A DNA stretch of 64,000 nt from Hydractinia symbiolongicarpus (Eukaryota > Cnidaria > Hydrozoa > Anthoathecata > Hydractiniidae), in assembly GCF_029227915.1 (NCBI RefSeq), contig NC_079882.1, positions 14,716,501 through 14,780,500 on the forward strand, read 5' to 3'. How positions within the stretch are numbered: position 1 is the stretch's first letter; every line of letters starts with the position of its first letter. This document shows positions 1-11,050 of the stretch, piece by piece. Made by a program: the position numbers and the translations under genes. The notes beneath the pieces are model-generated. The model searched no databases and was not told where the DNA came from. It was given only the letters and a program-made list of their open reading frames with translations.

Positions 1-144
1 GATTTGTATTGATACCATATCAAATAAAAGGTATTGGTGCCAACCAATTCAAATATAGCGAGTAGTTAAGGTTAAAAATTACAGGCGTGTAGGTGAAATT
101 ATTGCCACTTTGTTATTGGTATACTAAAGTGGCACCACAGCTAT

Positions 145-191
145 GTCCCCAGGGCCATCCCATTACTAATAATTAAAAGAGCCCTGGGGAC
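145..191. repeat. Small foldback (MITE-like hairpin)
   Basis: The arms GTCCCCAGGGC (145-155) and GCCCTGGGGAC (181-191) are perfect inverted copies. The word 'gggacgaggttg' following the right arm recurs near 312 and 33922, and a similar CCTGG hairpin lies at 52545-52620, so this belongs to a dispersed hairpin family. Confidence 0.6.
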
Positions 192-574
192 GAGGTTGAT
201 GGTACCGAAATTAGCCCCTTCCAATCACGTTCCAAACGCCTGTTTTTTCTTTATTTATATCAGGATGGAAAAAGTTCGTCCCGATGTCAGAAAATATACA
301 AGTTGCTTTGGGGACGAGGTTGAGCAACTTCTAAAGTTACTACCGTGTAATCAGATTTACCATATGAAAACTGATTTTTAATTATTTCCCATGATTTACT
401 CCGGAGTTCAGGCGGTATATTTTGAAAAGCATTAAGTAAAAAAGAAGATGCCGGCGGCTTTCGCAGACACCCGGTGATATTCGTTTTATTCCTGAGAAAG
501 GTTTCTCAGCCGGCGACAGGGTATTACTTTCAAAGAGAATTAGTTATGCTTTGGTTAATCGCTTTCTTCTTTTA

Positions 575-880
575 GGCGCCCCACACTTGATTAAACGCCC
601 CCTCTTTCAATAATCTTCTTATAAACTTGCCCCTTCAGAGGGCCTTTTTTTGAAACGAAAGTTTCACCGATAAGATAAATACCTATACTATATGAAGTAT
701 GGAAAGAAGATATCACCGACGTTGAACGCTCTTAATATAATTGGCGATGACGATATTGATAATGATGTAGATATTATGTGAAAATATATTTATTCCATCG
801 GGAAAAGAAAAGAAAAAAATACAAACATTTATTGAGCGCCTTTTCTTATAAACGCCCCCTTCTAATACGGCCCCTATATA
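575..880. repeat. Possible GC-arm MITE remnant
   Basis: The words 'aggcgcccc', 'aaacgccccct' and 'gagcgccttttcttataaacgcccc' mark both sides of an AT-rich core. They resemble the 'ggggcgcttattcg' words at 7300-7482. No clean terminal repeat or target duplication could be defined by eye. Confidence 0.3.
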
Positions 881-2174
881 AATCGAAAATTTATTAAAAA
901 CCCCAGGTGTTGATTCGAAGAGTTACGGTCCACACGGGCATTAGGATCTGCGATTATATCTTTACAAGAAAAACTCCAAGGGTTGACAATATCGGATGAA
1001 GTTAGCACAGCCATTTTTCTTCTAATTTTGTACCTTCGCGGGTTATGTTAAAGATTGTTTGGTAATGCAAGCATCGCAAAAAGCGCGAGTGGTGAATGCA
1101 GCGCTCTTAACATGACCTATGCTCGTGAGAAAAATCTAATTCTGCAGCCTACCGACGTTTAGAGTAATGGTTAAAAATTCGCAAGAATCTACTTTTTTGT
1201 CGCAGAGAGTCAAAAAAATTCGCATTTCTTTATCTTCTAGAACATAATGTAAGAATGAATAGAAAATAAAAAAATTGTCAAAAGTACAGGTGTAGTGAAC
1301 AGGTATTCGTGTATATGGTACGGCTAATAATAAATAGAAAGATGAGAAAAAACATTAAAAAACAAAATAAAATAACACAAATGCCGATATGTGAACAAAC
1401 TTACAGATCAAAGTTTAATGACGCCATCCTAAATATGCAAATTGTGAACCAGTGCTAGAAAACAGTGACGTCACAATTGACATTTACTCCCATACAGCCT
1501 ACGCGTATTCTTTCCCGAAATACAAGACATCTTTTTACTGCTGGGAATTGTATGACTTCTTTAAAATATGATCCGTTACAACAGCAAAATTTAGCTTTTC
1601 GTTAATAATATGATAAAATAGAGACGCCCGGTAACTTTTTTTCGATGATACCTCAATGGAATTAGTGTCGTAGCATTAAAGAAGTCACAATCAAATTTTG
1701 ACGATAATTTAAAAAATTTTTAAGCGTACGGACATTTCTGGCAAAAAATTTTGCACGAAAGTGTTTTTCAAAGTACAATGACATGAAAAGATAATTTAAA
1801 TCAATAAAAATTTTCTACATGTAACCAATATTTGACTTACTGTCATTAGTATTCTCTAAACAAAAGTTAACTTAAAAGTCATGGTTAATAAATAACAAGA
1901 AGATATTCGTAACTCAGTTCTTTTTTCACAACATCTGTCGGCCATTATGAAGCTGAACGCAAAGTAGTAGGCTTGTCACATCTCTTGGTGCTGAAAAAAA
2001 AAATTGTGATCCAACAGTATATTTTATATGAGCACAACTTAGACAGGTAAAAAGTAACCGCCATCTGTTGTAAGGATCAAAACAAATCCCAATTTCATGA
2101 CAATGGGTATGGAAGTATTCAATCAAATTCGCCACTGTAACACACTATAGACTAATAAAAAAGACAATCGTCGA

Positions 2175-2405
2175 TCAACTTACCTTTCTTTTAGATTTTT
2201 TATTCTTTCTTGTTCTTTCGTAGGACAATCTAGTTCGGATTTGGCTGAAAGAATACTTTTCTAGAAGTCCTGTACCGTCAAAACATTCGTCCACTCTATC
2301 TTCAGTAAGCTTTCCGCCCTTGATTAATTTCTTTCCTCGAGATACCAACACATCTAAGTCACTTTCTGAAAACAAGCAACGACGCTGAGACGGAGACCTT
2401 TTCAT
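2175..2405 (-). pseudogene. C-terminal block of the SET/recombinase gene
   Basis: The 76 residues are rich in basic residues and include 'LFSESDLDVLVSRGKKLI' and a Lys-rich end, just before a GTAAGT splice donor near 2181. The order and spacing after the recombinase block suggest the same gene's tail. No named domain is recognised. Confidence 0.35.
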
Positions 2406-2476
2406 TTGTTCATCACTCTGAGTTTGACATATACTTGTCTCGGTGAAGCATCTATTGAACTAATTGTCTCACATTT

Positions 2477-3190
2477 CTACTTAACAAAACCATAGCTAAT
2501 TTCCTCAATTTTAAAAGCGGTTTCTATTTCACTCACTTCTTTTTCAGACCATAACTTCCGTTTGCTTTGCGAAGTAGGGGTGCATACTGATTGCGGAGTT
2601 GCTGTTTTATCAGGTGTAGTAGTTATTGGTCGGTTTTTGTCATGGTAATAACTCCCGCAGAATAGATCTGTAACCACATTCGTCCCAATACTGGCTGACT
2701 TTCTCATATTTCTTATGTAATAATGATCTTCCGCCGTACTCTTACTATGCGCCATCAGGTTGGCAACTTCAGCGGTAAATTTGCTTTTATTTTCTCTTAA
2801 TCCGATGCTTGTGGATTTCCTTATGATGTTCGCAGTTAGATTTTTTGGTACCTCTTTGCTCTCAAAGTTTCCTGCTTTCTTCCATGCTAAATGCAATCTT
2901 TTACTTACGTCACCAGAGTTAATTTTCTGTCCTGACCAAGTTACAAAAGCATTCTCAAATTTTGGGGATTTTTGAGGTCTTGCTTTTATGACGTAGATCT
3001 TCAACAGTTCGTAGTTCTCTGTTGTTAAAATCACCTTAGCCGGACTGTAGTGCTCAACTGTCTTACGATCCCACACTTCTATGAGCCATTTCCCATCTTC
3101 TTGCAACTCTGAACTTTTGAATTCTGCGATTGTTATGTTTGACGTTACGCCTGAGGGTGGTGCACTTGTAAAGTGGATCTTTGTGTACAA
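2477..3190 (-). pseudogene. Tyrosine-recombinase-like domain
   Basis: The 237-residue block contains 'NITIAEFKSSEL' (a core-start motif), 'ILTTENYELLKIYV', 'NIIRKSTSIGLRE' and 'NLMAHSKSTAEDHYYIRN'. The last two resemble the Arg-x-x-x-(S/T) and His-x-x-x...Tyr parts of the catalytic core of tyrosine recombinases (Crypton/phage-integrase fold), which cut and rejoin DNA through a tyrosine. The frame can be extended upstream to about 3430 only through two frameshifts, one in an A-run near 3225. After the core comes a Ser/Thr/Pro-rich spacer and 'RKLWSEKEVSEIETAF', a possible Myb-like segment. Identification rests on motif pattern; it could not be searched. Confidence 0.55.
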
Positions 3191-4375
3191 GTGATCCCTG
3201 ATGAGGCAATACTCCCGGTGTTTTATAATGTTTCAAAGACCGCAGCAGCATTTTCACTATTATTATAGCGTTTTACCTGTTCTTCATCAACAAGCATCTT
3301 AAAATTTTCAACAGACTTTTATGTTTTAAAATATTTTCCTGCCTTTTATAATGTTTCCTCCACTGTTTAATTTTTTCAATTAATGTGTGCGTGTCTCTCC
3401 TCTTTACATTCGCCATGACTATGTCTTCTGCAAGTAAAAATTCGCAGAAGTCTATCAGCGAGTACAGATATTAATTGATACTTGAGGGGTTAGTTCCTTT
3501 AGTACCGCAATGTTTGACGATATACAGATCATGGAAATCCGTTTCTAAAAACGATATCCAAGTCACCTTTCGCTCCAACGGCAACAAAAATTTGCCGCAT
3601 GTCACCAAAGATAACGGATATTGAACTCTCCTTTCGGTTTCTGTCAGGACCAATCATGTAGTTGAAAAATAAGTCTAATAATTTTTTTACACGTGGTCCC
3701 AGACTCATTGCAAGGCTCCAATCGGTATTTTCGTCAATCTACCAATCGTATTCTTCTTCACTTTCGCTGGATGTGCATTCCTTACCTAAACTCTCATAAC
3801 TATCGGGTGAACTCTGTGAAAATATACCTTCTTCATTTCTTCTTTTTACCGGGGTTGATCCTCATGCGTCGTAAATGCAAATATAAAAGTCCAGTTGTTT
3901 CAAACTTATCATTATGTTTTGAGCAGATGATTATTCTATATGTTTTTTAGAGATTTCTGGTTTGCTGTTTGACGACTTGTTCTACATCAGTATTACCAGT
4001 ATTAGTTGTTGAATTCGCAGATCTATTTAATGGTGCTGTAACAGTGTGTGATGAGACGATGTTCCGTAAGCACAGCTGTAAAAATCCAGTTGTTTCCAAA
4101 TTCTTATCTACCATTGTGTTTTGTGAGGAAGGATTTTCTATATCTTTCTTCGGAATTTCTGGTTTTTAGTTGTCTTGCTTGGCGACAGTATGATTGGTCA
4201 AGTTTGCAGGTCTATATAATAACGTTGTAACAGTGTGTGATACCGCAAAGCTCTGTTCTTTGTGCGCCATTATTAACTTTTTTGGAGACTCCAAGAGGTT
4301 TTCTGGCATTATTTCCATGTTATATCTAACAGCACTCTTCAACAAGTCGTAGTAGAGCGGACCTCTAGGGATTTT

Positions 4376-4438
4376 ATGTTTTGTTGATAAATGTTCAGAC
4401 ATATTTGTTCTTACTTGCAGACAATTATCAATCGGGCA
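4376..4438 (-). pseudogene. Cys-His finger in linker of SET/recombinase gene
   Basis: On the minus strand the frame reads C-P-I-D-N-C followed by H-L-S-T-K-H, a Cx4C...HxxxxH arrangement with a shorter-than-usual spacer than classical C2H2 fingers. It is followed by about 65 open residues to 4166. Its place between the SET and recombinase blocks suggests a nucleic-acid-binding linker. The assignment is from spacing only. Confidence 0.4.
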
Positions 4439-4988
4439 AATTTTTTTTACATGAAAATTTTTACTTTTGTTATCTTTATCTCAGTTTGTAGATGTTATTC
4501 ATGATCTGAGGAAGATTGGTCGCAAATTTCACAATACTTCTTAGGCACAGGGTCACAGCATATTTGAAATTCCTCTTTCTTCTCCTTTTGCATGGAAAAT
4601 AACTTCTTTACTCTCATCGTCAGAGTTAAAATCTGGAATGGCAAAGTTACGATACACCTGCGGTCGATATGCTCTAGACTTGTCTTCTATTTTCAAGTAA
4701 GGTTCTTGAAGCATCTCAGCAGAACTATCGATAGAGCTTTTTTTTGGCAACAGGAGAAACAGAGGGATTTACTTTAAATATTTCTTTCCCAGCCGGATCG
4801 GATTGTATCTTCTTGTCTGTACGGACCTTCTGAATTCAATACACCTTTCAATACTTCTCCAGCAGTAACAGTTTTGTTGTTTTAGCTTTAAACGGTTCTT
4901 CAGAAGTTTTTATTTTTAGCATGACTAATTTAAATGGCTTTTCATATTTGTTGTTATTTCTGCATGGCAGAAACTTTTTCAGTTCACC

Positions 4989-5378
4989 TTAGTCGTACCT
5001 CAGTTCTGTATTCGGTGATATATCTTTAACGGCAATCAGGTAAAGATGTGGTCTGTTGTCGCTCAATTTCAGCATCATTTTACAATTTGCGTATTGCGAT
5101 GGCGAGTCATTCACAAATCTGGCAACACAGTCCGATCCAGGACCGTCTATGCGCTTTTCTTTATTACCGTTCTTGAAGTAAAACAAATAACTGCCAACGT
5201 CGTCTGCGTATGCCATTGCCCTTTCATTTGCCTCAGTTGCACTTAATAAAGCACTGCGGTATGTTAGGAGGGCATCTCCTTTTCTGTACGTTTGACATGA
5301 AAATACACCATGTCCTATAAGTGATGATAATGATATTGTTGCTCCTATTGTACAGGCATTACTTCTTACAATAAGCAA
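4989..5378 (-). pseudogene. SET domain (KMT5A-like) block
   Basis: About 129 residues read as a SET domain: a GHGVF motif near residue 23, then 'YLFYF', 'ARFVNDSPSQYANCK' (the position of the family's N-H-S and cysteine motif), 'PHLYLIAVKDI' and 'TELRYD'. This order matches lysine methyltransferases of the KMT5A/SETD8 type, which transfer a methyl group from S-adenosylmethionine to lysine. Two oddities: the usual His of the NHS motif is Asp here, and a TAA stop replaces the second Tyr of the 'YDYG' motif, after which the frame continues with similar-looking coding sequence. Catalytic activity is therefore doubtful. No clear ATG context decides the start; the frame is open to about 5378. Confidence 0.7.
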
Positions 5379-5399
5379 TGACTACAACTTACAATTACT

Positions 5400-6910
5400 T
5401 AACCCTATTCGCTCCAGGTTTTTTTTGTACATATGAAAGGGGAGGGGCGGGGTGGATTCCACCCCCTCCAAAACTTTTTATAGGCTTTTCCAAATTAGAT
5501 CAACTTGGCACACTGAAACATAGCACGTCATAAAAGAATCAAAATGGCAGCAATAATTTCTTGCTTATGTCAGCACTTTTTCTGTGACATCACCAGAAGC
5601 TTGAAATTTGTCCAAAATACCACTATCTGCTTAAATGCAATTACTTTACTTTTAGAACAAATTATAATACTCTGTTTAAAATTTCAGGTGAAATCTGAAG
5701 TAATCGGAAAATCGGATTAATCACGTGTCCAAACTTTAAAGAATAATTCCCCTTAATGGAATACAATTGTGTTGCGACTTGTCAGTTCCAGTTTATAAGT
5801 ATTTAATAGAAATTTAAGGGGTGGGTTCAAGTAATAACTAATATCCAAAGCTCTAAAAGGTATGGCACCTAAAATTTTGGTATGCAGGTGGTAAATAGAT
5901 AAATATAACAACTCAGAGGTATCATAACCTTGTAGCCTAGCAAAAAGAAGTAATTAGGAATAAACCAACAGGAGAGGCGGAATCCGTCGTGCCCTCTGAG
6001 ATGAAAAAACTGCGGATTTTTGAAACATTTGCGTGTTTCATGGATCATATATGCGAAATATTATTTTTCTGTAGGTTAGTTTAATAAAAAAAGTAAAAAA
6101 AGTTCTTTTTTTTGATTTCGTTCATTTTCATTTTAGGCTCTAGTTTTTTCATTTTTTTACGTGGATTTAACTTAATAGATCACGCAAATAATTTATGTAA
6201 CTCACTTAATCCTTTATCAACGAAGGGGGTGGCACATTCCCCGTCTTATGTTACCTTTCTTGCTACCATGGATTGATAAAGTAAGCTACCTGAGTTTTAC
6301 TAAAATCTAATTAAACAAGATGCTGTGAATTGATTAGTTCCCAGGCCTTCCTGCCCTTGATTTATTAGCCATTATTTAGAACTATTGATATACTTCTTTG
6401 GGAATCCTTGTAAAATAAAAAATCGTATAACTTTTGTTCGTCTCGGTTGAATGTTTAACTAGAACTCGAAATTTCGATTCAGAACTCTAGGACTTAAGTG
6501 AACACATATATTCTCGTTATTTTTCGGAATCTTGATGACGTCATAGATAAAGTAACATAAGCGTTTGACGCGATTTTGTTGCTCCTATGAATTTTAATCA
6601 TTTCACTAAATTTCATCACATTCGTATTACACTATCATTAGTTTCCTCTGGAGATAGTTTGATAAAAAAATCCAAATGAATTAGGGCTAACGTACACTAA
6701 CGATTGAGAAAAAAGAACTGTTCAGTATAATACATAAATACTTCATATGATATAAAAAATATTCTTTATATGAATCGCATCGCAGTGGAGGGAATTTGCA
6801 GTTGGCTGAACTAAGAAGTATTTGACAACAAAAAAACTACATTATTTGCAACGAAGTACAAAGTTCTCCTAAGTATATACAAGTTTAACAGTAACCATAG
6901 TTACAGATTA
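5400..6910. other. Non-coding stretch
   Basis: No gene recognised. It contains G/C-rich patches with near-palindromes such as 'ggggtggattccacccc' (about 5447-5464) and a related 'gggggtggcacattcccc' near 6224, which may be remnants of one repeat family. The rest is AT-rich. Confidence 0.5.
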
Positions 6911-6914
6911 AATA

Positions 6915-7124
6915 CTAATTGAATAAATACAATGGAGTAGATCTAATGTTGTTATTAAACTGGGGACTATCCTGCATTATGAACAAACTTTCTTTAATCT
7001 CTAGCAAATACCAGTTGTTACGATGACGCGACGTCTCACCTATATAAGTGGCGGTGCAGACACTGCACTTATATTTGTAAATGACGCCTGACTTTAATTT
7101 AATAAGAAGTATTTCATTATTCAA
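6915..7124 (-). pseudogene. Penelope-like element GIY-YIG endonuclease remnant
   Basis: The frame reads 'SGVIYKYKCSVCTATYIGET' and then, after an abrupt jump, 'LEIKESLFIMQ' and 'NNNIRSTPLYLFN' just before the stop. The first part matches the GIY-YIG-type endonuclease segment and Cys pair of Penelope-like retroelements (and some LINE-like ORFs); the second matches their usual C-terminal end. The region between, normally several tens of residues, is missing, so this is an internally deleted 3' fragment. No reverse transcriptase part is visible upstream. Confidence 0.6.
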
Positions 7125-7299
7125 TCATACCTATGAGAGAATCGATTTGATAATGGACAAATCCACTTCCGTCTGACAACAGTGTATCCCTCCATGGCCT
7201 AATTGCATAATTTCTCACCCAAGAACAAAAAAAATATACAACAATTAAAATGTTTGCCTTAAAAAACACAAGGTTAAAATAGCGTAAATGATTTTTTAA

Positions 7300-7482
7300 G
7301 ATTTTATGGGCGCTTATTCGAAAGTAGCGGTTATTCGAATAAGGGGGTGCTTATTTAAAAATTTGAAATTTTATAATTTTATAAGCGCCCTCTTTTGTTC
7401 CTAATTTCATACTCAAATAACCTCCTGGGGGCGCTTATTCGAGTAGGGGCGTTTTTAGGGAGGGGTCGCTTATTCGAACATC
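7300..7482. repeat. 'GCGCTTATTCGA' repeat cluster
   Basis: The words 'gggcgcttattcga', 'ggttattcgaataaggggg', 'ataagcgccctc', 'gggggcgcttattcga' and 'gggtcgcttattcgaac' occur in both orientations within 180 bp, so the cluster can fold back. Similar words occur at 575-880 and G-rich relatives at 44410-44490. Confidence 0.5.
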
Positions 7483-7489
7483 TACGGTA

Positions 7490-10400
7490 AGTAACAAAAA
7501 GACACGTGGCCTCGTTCTGGAAGAAGTCTTCTGGAAAAAATCGACAAACAAGCGAGGTTTTTCAAAGTTGGCGTAAACATTTTATTAAGTGTTTAATACT
7601 AATGTATCAGTATATCTATCACTCAAAAACATATCACACCATTAGCACGTGAGTAAATTCTTTAGTCAAGAAAAAATTGTAAGAAAATCTAGACTGAATT
7701 CAGTAACAAAAGTCTACCTACCAGTCCTTCAAAAACGTACACTCAATTTTGGACGGAAAAATTCATGATATAGTTTTTATCTTATTGCTTATTTTGTGTT
7801 ATAAACGCAAAATCTCCCATAGCACTAATTTTTTCATTCTAAATGAATTTTGACAAGAACGCACAAAATGGAAAATATTAAATACTTTAAAAACAGCAAT
7901 AACGGGGGAAAATTCGAAAAAAAATGTGGAGCGTAACTAGGGGTATTATTAGGGCACTGTGGGGTAAATGGGTGTTATTAGCAAAATGTGTAATGGTTCT
8001 GAAGTATTTACACAGTACCATGAATGAAAGCACTGATATATCAAAAAATTAGAAACATTTTGAGATAGTGTTATTAATAACGGGCGTGTTATACCGTATG
8101 CTTGCCGTACCACCTGCTTCCTGCTTTTCTAAAAACATCATTTCGTCCTTTTTTTAAAATTAAAAAATATCGCCTTTGTAAAAGTCACAGACAGACAGAC
8201 AAAAGCTCCGTATTAGTAAAAGAGATAAAGAGATAGCTATCGGAGGTTCCACGGCATTGAGTTACCCGTTTTAATGTTCCCTTGGCCTGAATAGATTTAA
8301 CAGGGCAATAATATAATCAGTATAACTCGAGTACTCGAAAACTCGAACATCTCGATTGGTAGAACAAATTTGTCCGTCTATTGGAGGAATTTCTCTCTAT
8401 AAGTCTTTTTAACTAGAATTCGAACATTCAAATGTTTCCAAATCGTTCGATTTTGAAAACATTGTCAAAGCAACCAAAACTAAAACAAAACAACCAACTC
8501 TTGTGTTTAATGATGTGCAAGATGGCGCCTGCAAAATGGAGATTAAACAAGCTAGGGATTAAAAAACAAGGACGTGGAAGAAAGTAATAAATATAAACTG
8601 ACTACTTTATTGGAAAAGAAGGGAATATCTTCTTCAAGAGAGAGCACACGTTGTGGAAACTTCGATCAGTACACATGGGAGCGAAATCCGCTCTCTTATA
8701 GTGAAAAATTATATCGCCTCAGACATGACTTTCGACTCACGTTCAGACAGACAGAGTACGGGTTTTAGTAAGGAGACTAATCTTTAGCCCGTAGAAAATC
8801 TAACATAGGATGACATAACATGTAACGATAACCAAAACAAGCCGTTCATTTAAGTCTTAAGTTGAGTGAACGTAAACGTCTTTTTTTGACCGCGGCAAAA
8901 AAATATTTGAATTATCGGTCGATGTCTTCTGAAAGTAGTTATAAGTATTACTGCGAGGATAGAATTCAATTATTAAGACTTTACTGAAAGAATTAAATAC
9001 TTTGCGTCTACTGGAATAGTCCTTAATCGATATCGTCGCGATAATACGTTACTTTAGCATTTAATAGATTCTAAAATGTCTCACCGAAATAGCCTGGAAT
9101 TGAGCTAATTACGATATTATGCTACTATTAAATAGAAATTATTGTATAACATCTGCTGAAATACGGGTTCCATTCAACTGAAATACGCATTTTAAGAATA
9201 GCACGGCCTTATTTAATTTTCCCGCCAGTGGAGCAAGGCAGGACAATGACCCACCGTTCTCGGTAGCAAAGCCTACAAAAAGTGCTAAAATGTAAAGGCT
9301 AAAATGTAGAGACTCTTTTTAGAGAATTACAGTTTACCTTGGGATGTTTTTTTCTTATATATCAGCATCTCATTTAAGCCTCTCAAGTCTTGTTTTATAG
9401 CAAAATTATATAAGTTCCAAACATGCCAAATCCAAGGTATTTCGGAAATTCGCGAATTATAACAGGATACTAGGTCTAGAATTTAATACTGGTGCCCAAA
9501 TGTAGACGAAAACCTGTCCAGATAAGCAATAAATCTCTCAAAACTCCTTTTTAGATCTTCTTTTATGCTTCACTACCAAGAACAGTAAGTTAGGCAAAGT
9601 CAAACTTGCACCACTTACGAAAAAGATTAAGTATAGCTGCGCTAATTCCAAAAAGGCTAATAGCATGGAATCGAGGCTCTTAATATATTACGCTAATAAT
9701 ACGATAACATCTTCAAATATTGCTGACGTACACATCTTGTCGCACCACAAGTCAAAAATTTTTGCCATTTAAGTTCGGAAATCCCGTAAAACAGGAAATC
9801 TGAAGATCAAAACACTTATACTTTACAATTGCAGGTGAGTGTACCACCTAGTTTTTAAGCAGAACCGATTTTCAAATCGATGGTTTCCCTTGAATTTCGC
9901 CCTTATACTCGTCCTAGAAATTTCGCATCAGTTCCCTGGAAGATGATTCAGCCTTAAAAAATTCGTTTTGCTTAATCCACACACGCGACGCTTGAGAAAC
10001 ATTAAAAGTCGAAAACGCGCCGTGTTATTCAGCTATTTGGTTTGGCGTTGAGCCTCATATTTTGCCTAGAAAGGAATAACTATTTATATCCTCGTCAATT
10101 TCTTTCTCTATAACTTCCTAAACGAATACATTGAGGACTCAACACATTTGACGTTGTCGCATCTGGATTTACGCGTGCAAATTGTGCCAACCGAGTTGTG
10201 TCACAGAATCCCAGGTATAACAGAGTAAACAGACATAAATTTATTTAACGTCAATTAAAAGGATACAAATGGAAATGTCACCTCTTGTATGAAGTCATGT
10301 ATAGGATTTGATAGAAGAGTACGACTACACTTGGCTAAATTGACGATATAAAAATAAATAGATCTAATAAAAATAATAAGACTTCAGGCTGTGAAGAAAA

Positions 10401-11050
10401 TGAGTTCATACTTTCAGCTTCCTTTATACCGGAAGCACATCCCACAAATTTGCTCCAATGTAGGATACCGTCTGTAGACCATGTCGTGCGTTGCAATTAG
10501 GTCTACCTGTCAATTTACATAAATCTGTCATCCTATAATACAAGTAGCTGCATAAAAACAGGATTGCAAATGAGTTTTCGTACGTATTGTTGGTCCGACA
10601 CTGTAGTTGACAAGCAAGAAGGCTTTTATGGAAAAAATATGCAACAATTTGGAAACTTTCTTCGTTTATTGAAAACAGTTTTCAATATGTCATAGTATTT
10701 GACGCCATTTTTTTCAAGTATAATTAATCTTGCTGCACGCTGACGTAACAATGGCAACATATTTTTAACAATTTCCAACGGTTCTACCAATTTCCATATG
10801 AACGGTTAAAACATTTGGAGGGTACACTAAAAAATGAAAAAAAAAATGCATAAGCAGACCTGCAAAATATGGATAATAAAACGTAAAAGTTCTAAACCTA
10901 CATTTAATAATTTACATTCTATTTGATCTTATCGTATTTAAGTTGCTCCAGAGTGGCCACTTATTTCCAAAAAAATAAAGGAGCTTCCAAAAGTTCTCTG
11001 TCCTTTCTCCAGAAAAAATTCGTTTGACAAAAACAGAAATTTCAATAAGC
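7490..11050. other. Non-coding stretch
   Basis: No supportable gene in 3.5 kb. Near 8190-8230 and 8735-8800 there are '(cagacaga)' words followed by 'gagactaatctttagcccgtagaaaatc', diverged relatives of the hairpin-bearing repeat at 29983-30320. The remainder is AT-rich with no recognisable structure. Confidence 0.5.

Larger units (their letters stand above)
1..2170. other. Non-coding, repeat-bearing stretch
   Basis: I see no supportable gene here; short open frames lack recognisable domains. The stretch holds a small foldback (145-191), scattered GC-richer words of the type 'gcgcc...aaacgcccc' (about 575-870) that recur elsewhere in the window, and AT-rich filler. It abuts the last visible exon of the decayed SET/recombinase gene, which ends in a good splice donor near 2181, so a 3' exon of that gene could lie inside it. 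Confidence 0.5.
2175..5378 (-). pseudogene. Decayed SET domain / Cys-His finger / tyrosine-recombinase-like gene
   Basis: Four coding blocks lie in order on the minus strand: a SET domain (5378-4989), a linker with a Cys-His finger (about 4438-4376), a tyrosine-recombinase-like domain (about 3430-2477) and a basic tail (2405-2175) ending at a strong GTAAGT donor. The blocks are separated by stops and frameshifts: an in-frame TAA at 4994-4996 falls in the SET DYG-type motif, and the recombinase part breaks near 3225 and again near 3300. A candidate acceptor (ttacttgcag) precedes the recombinase block. A DNA-integrase-like domain suggests a mobile-element gene, with the SET domain captured or ancestral; that is inference. 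The alternative is a decayed host gene with unrecognised introns. Confidence 0.55.
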
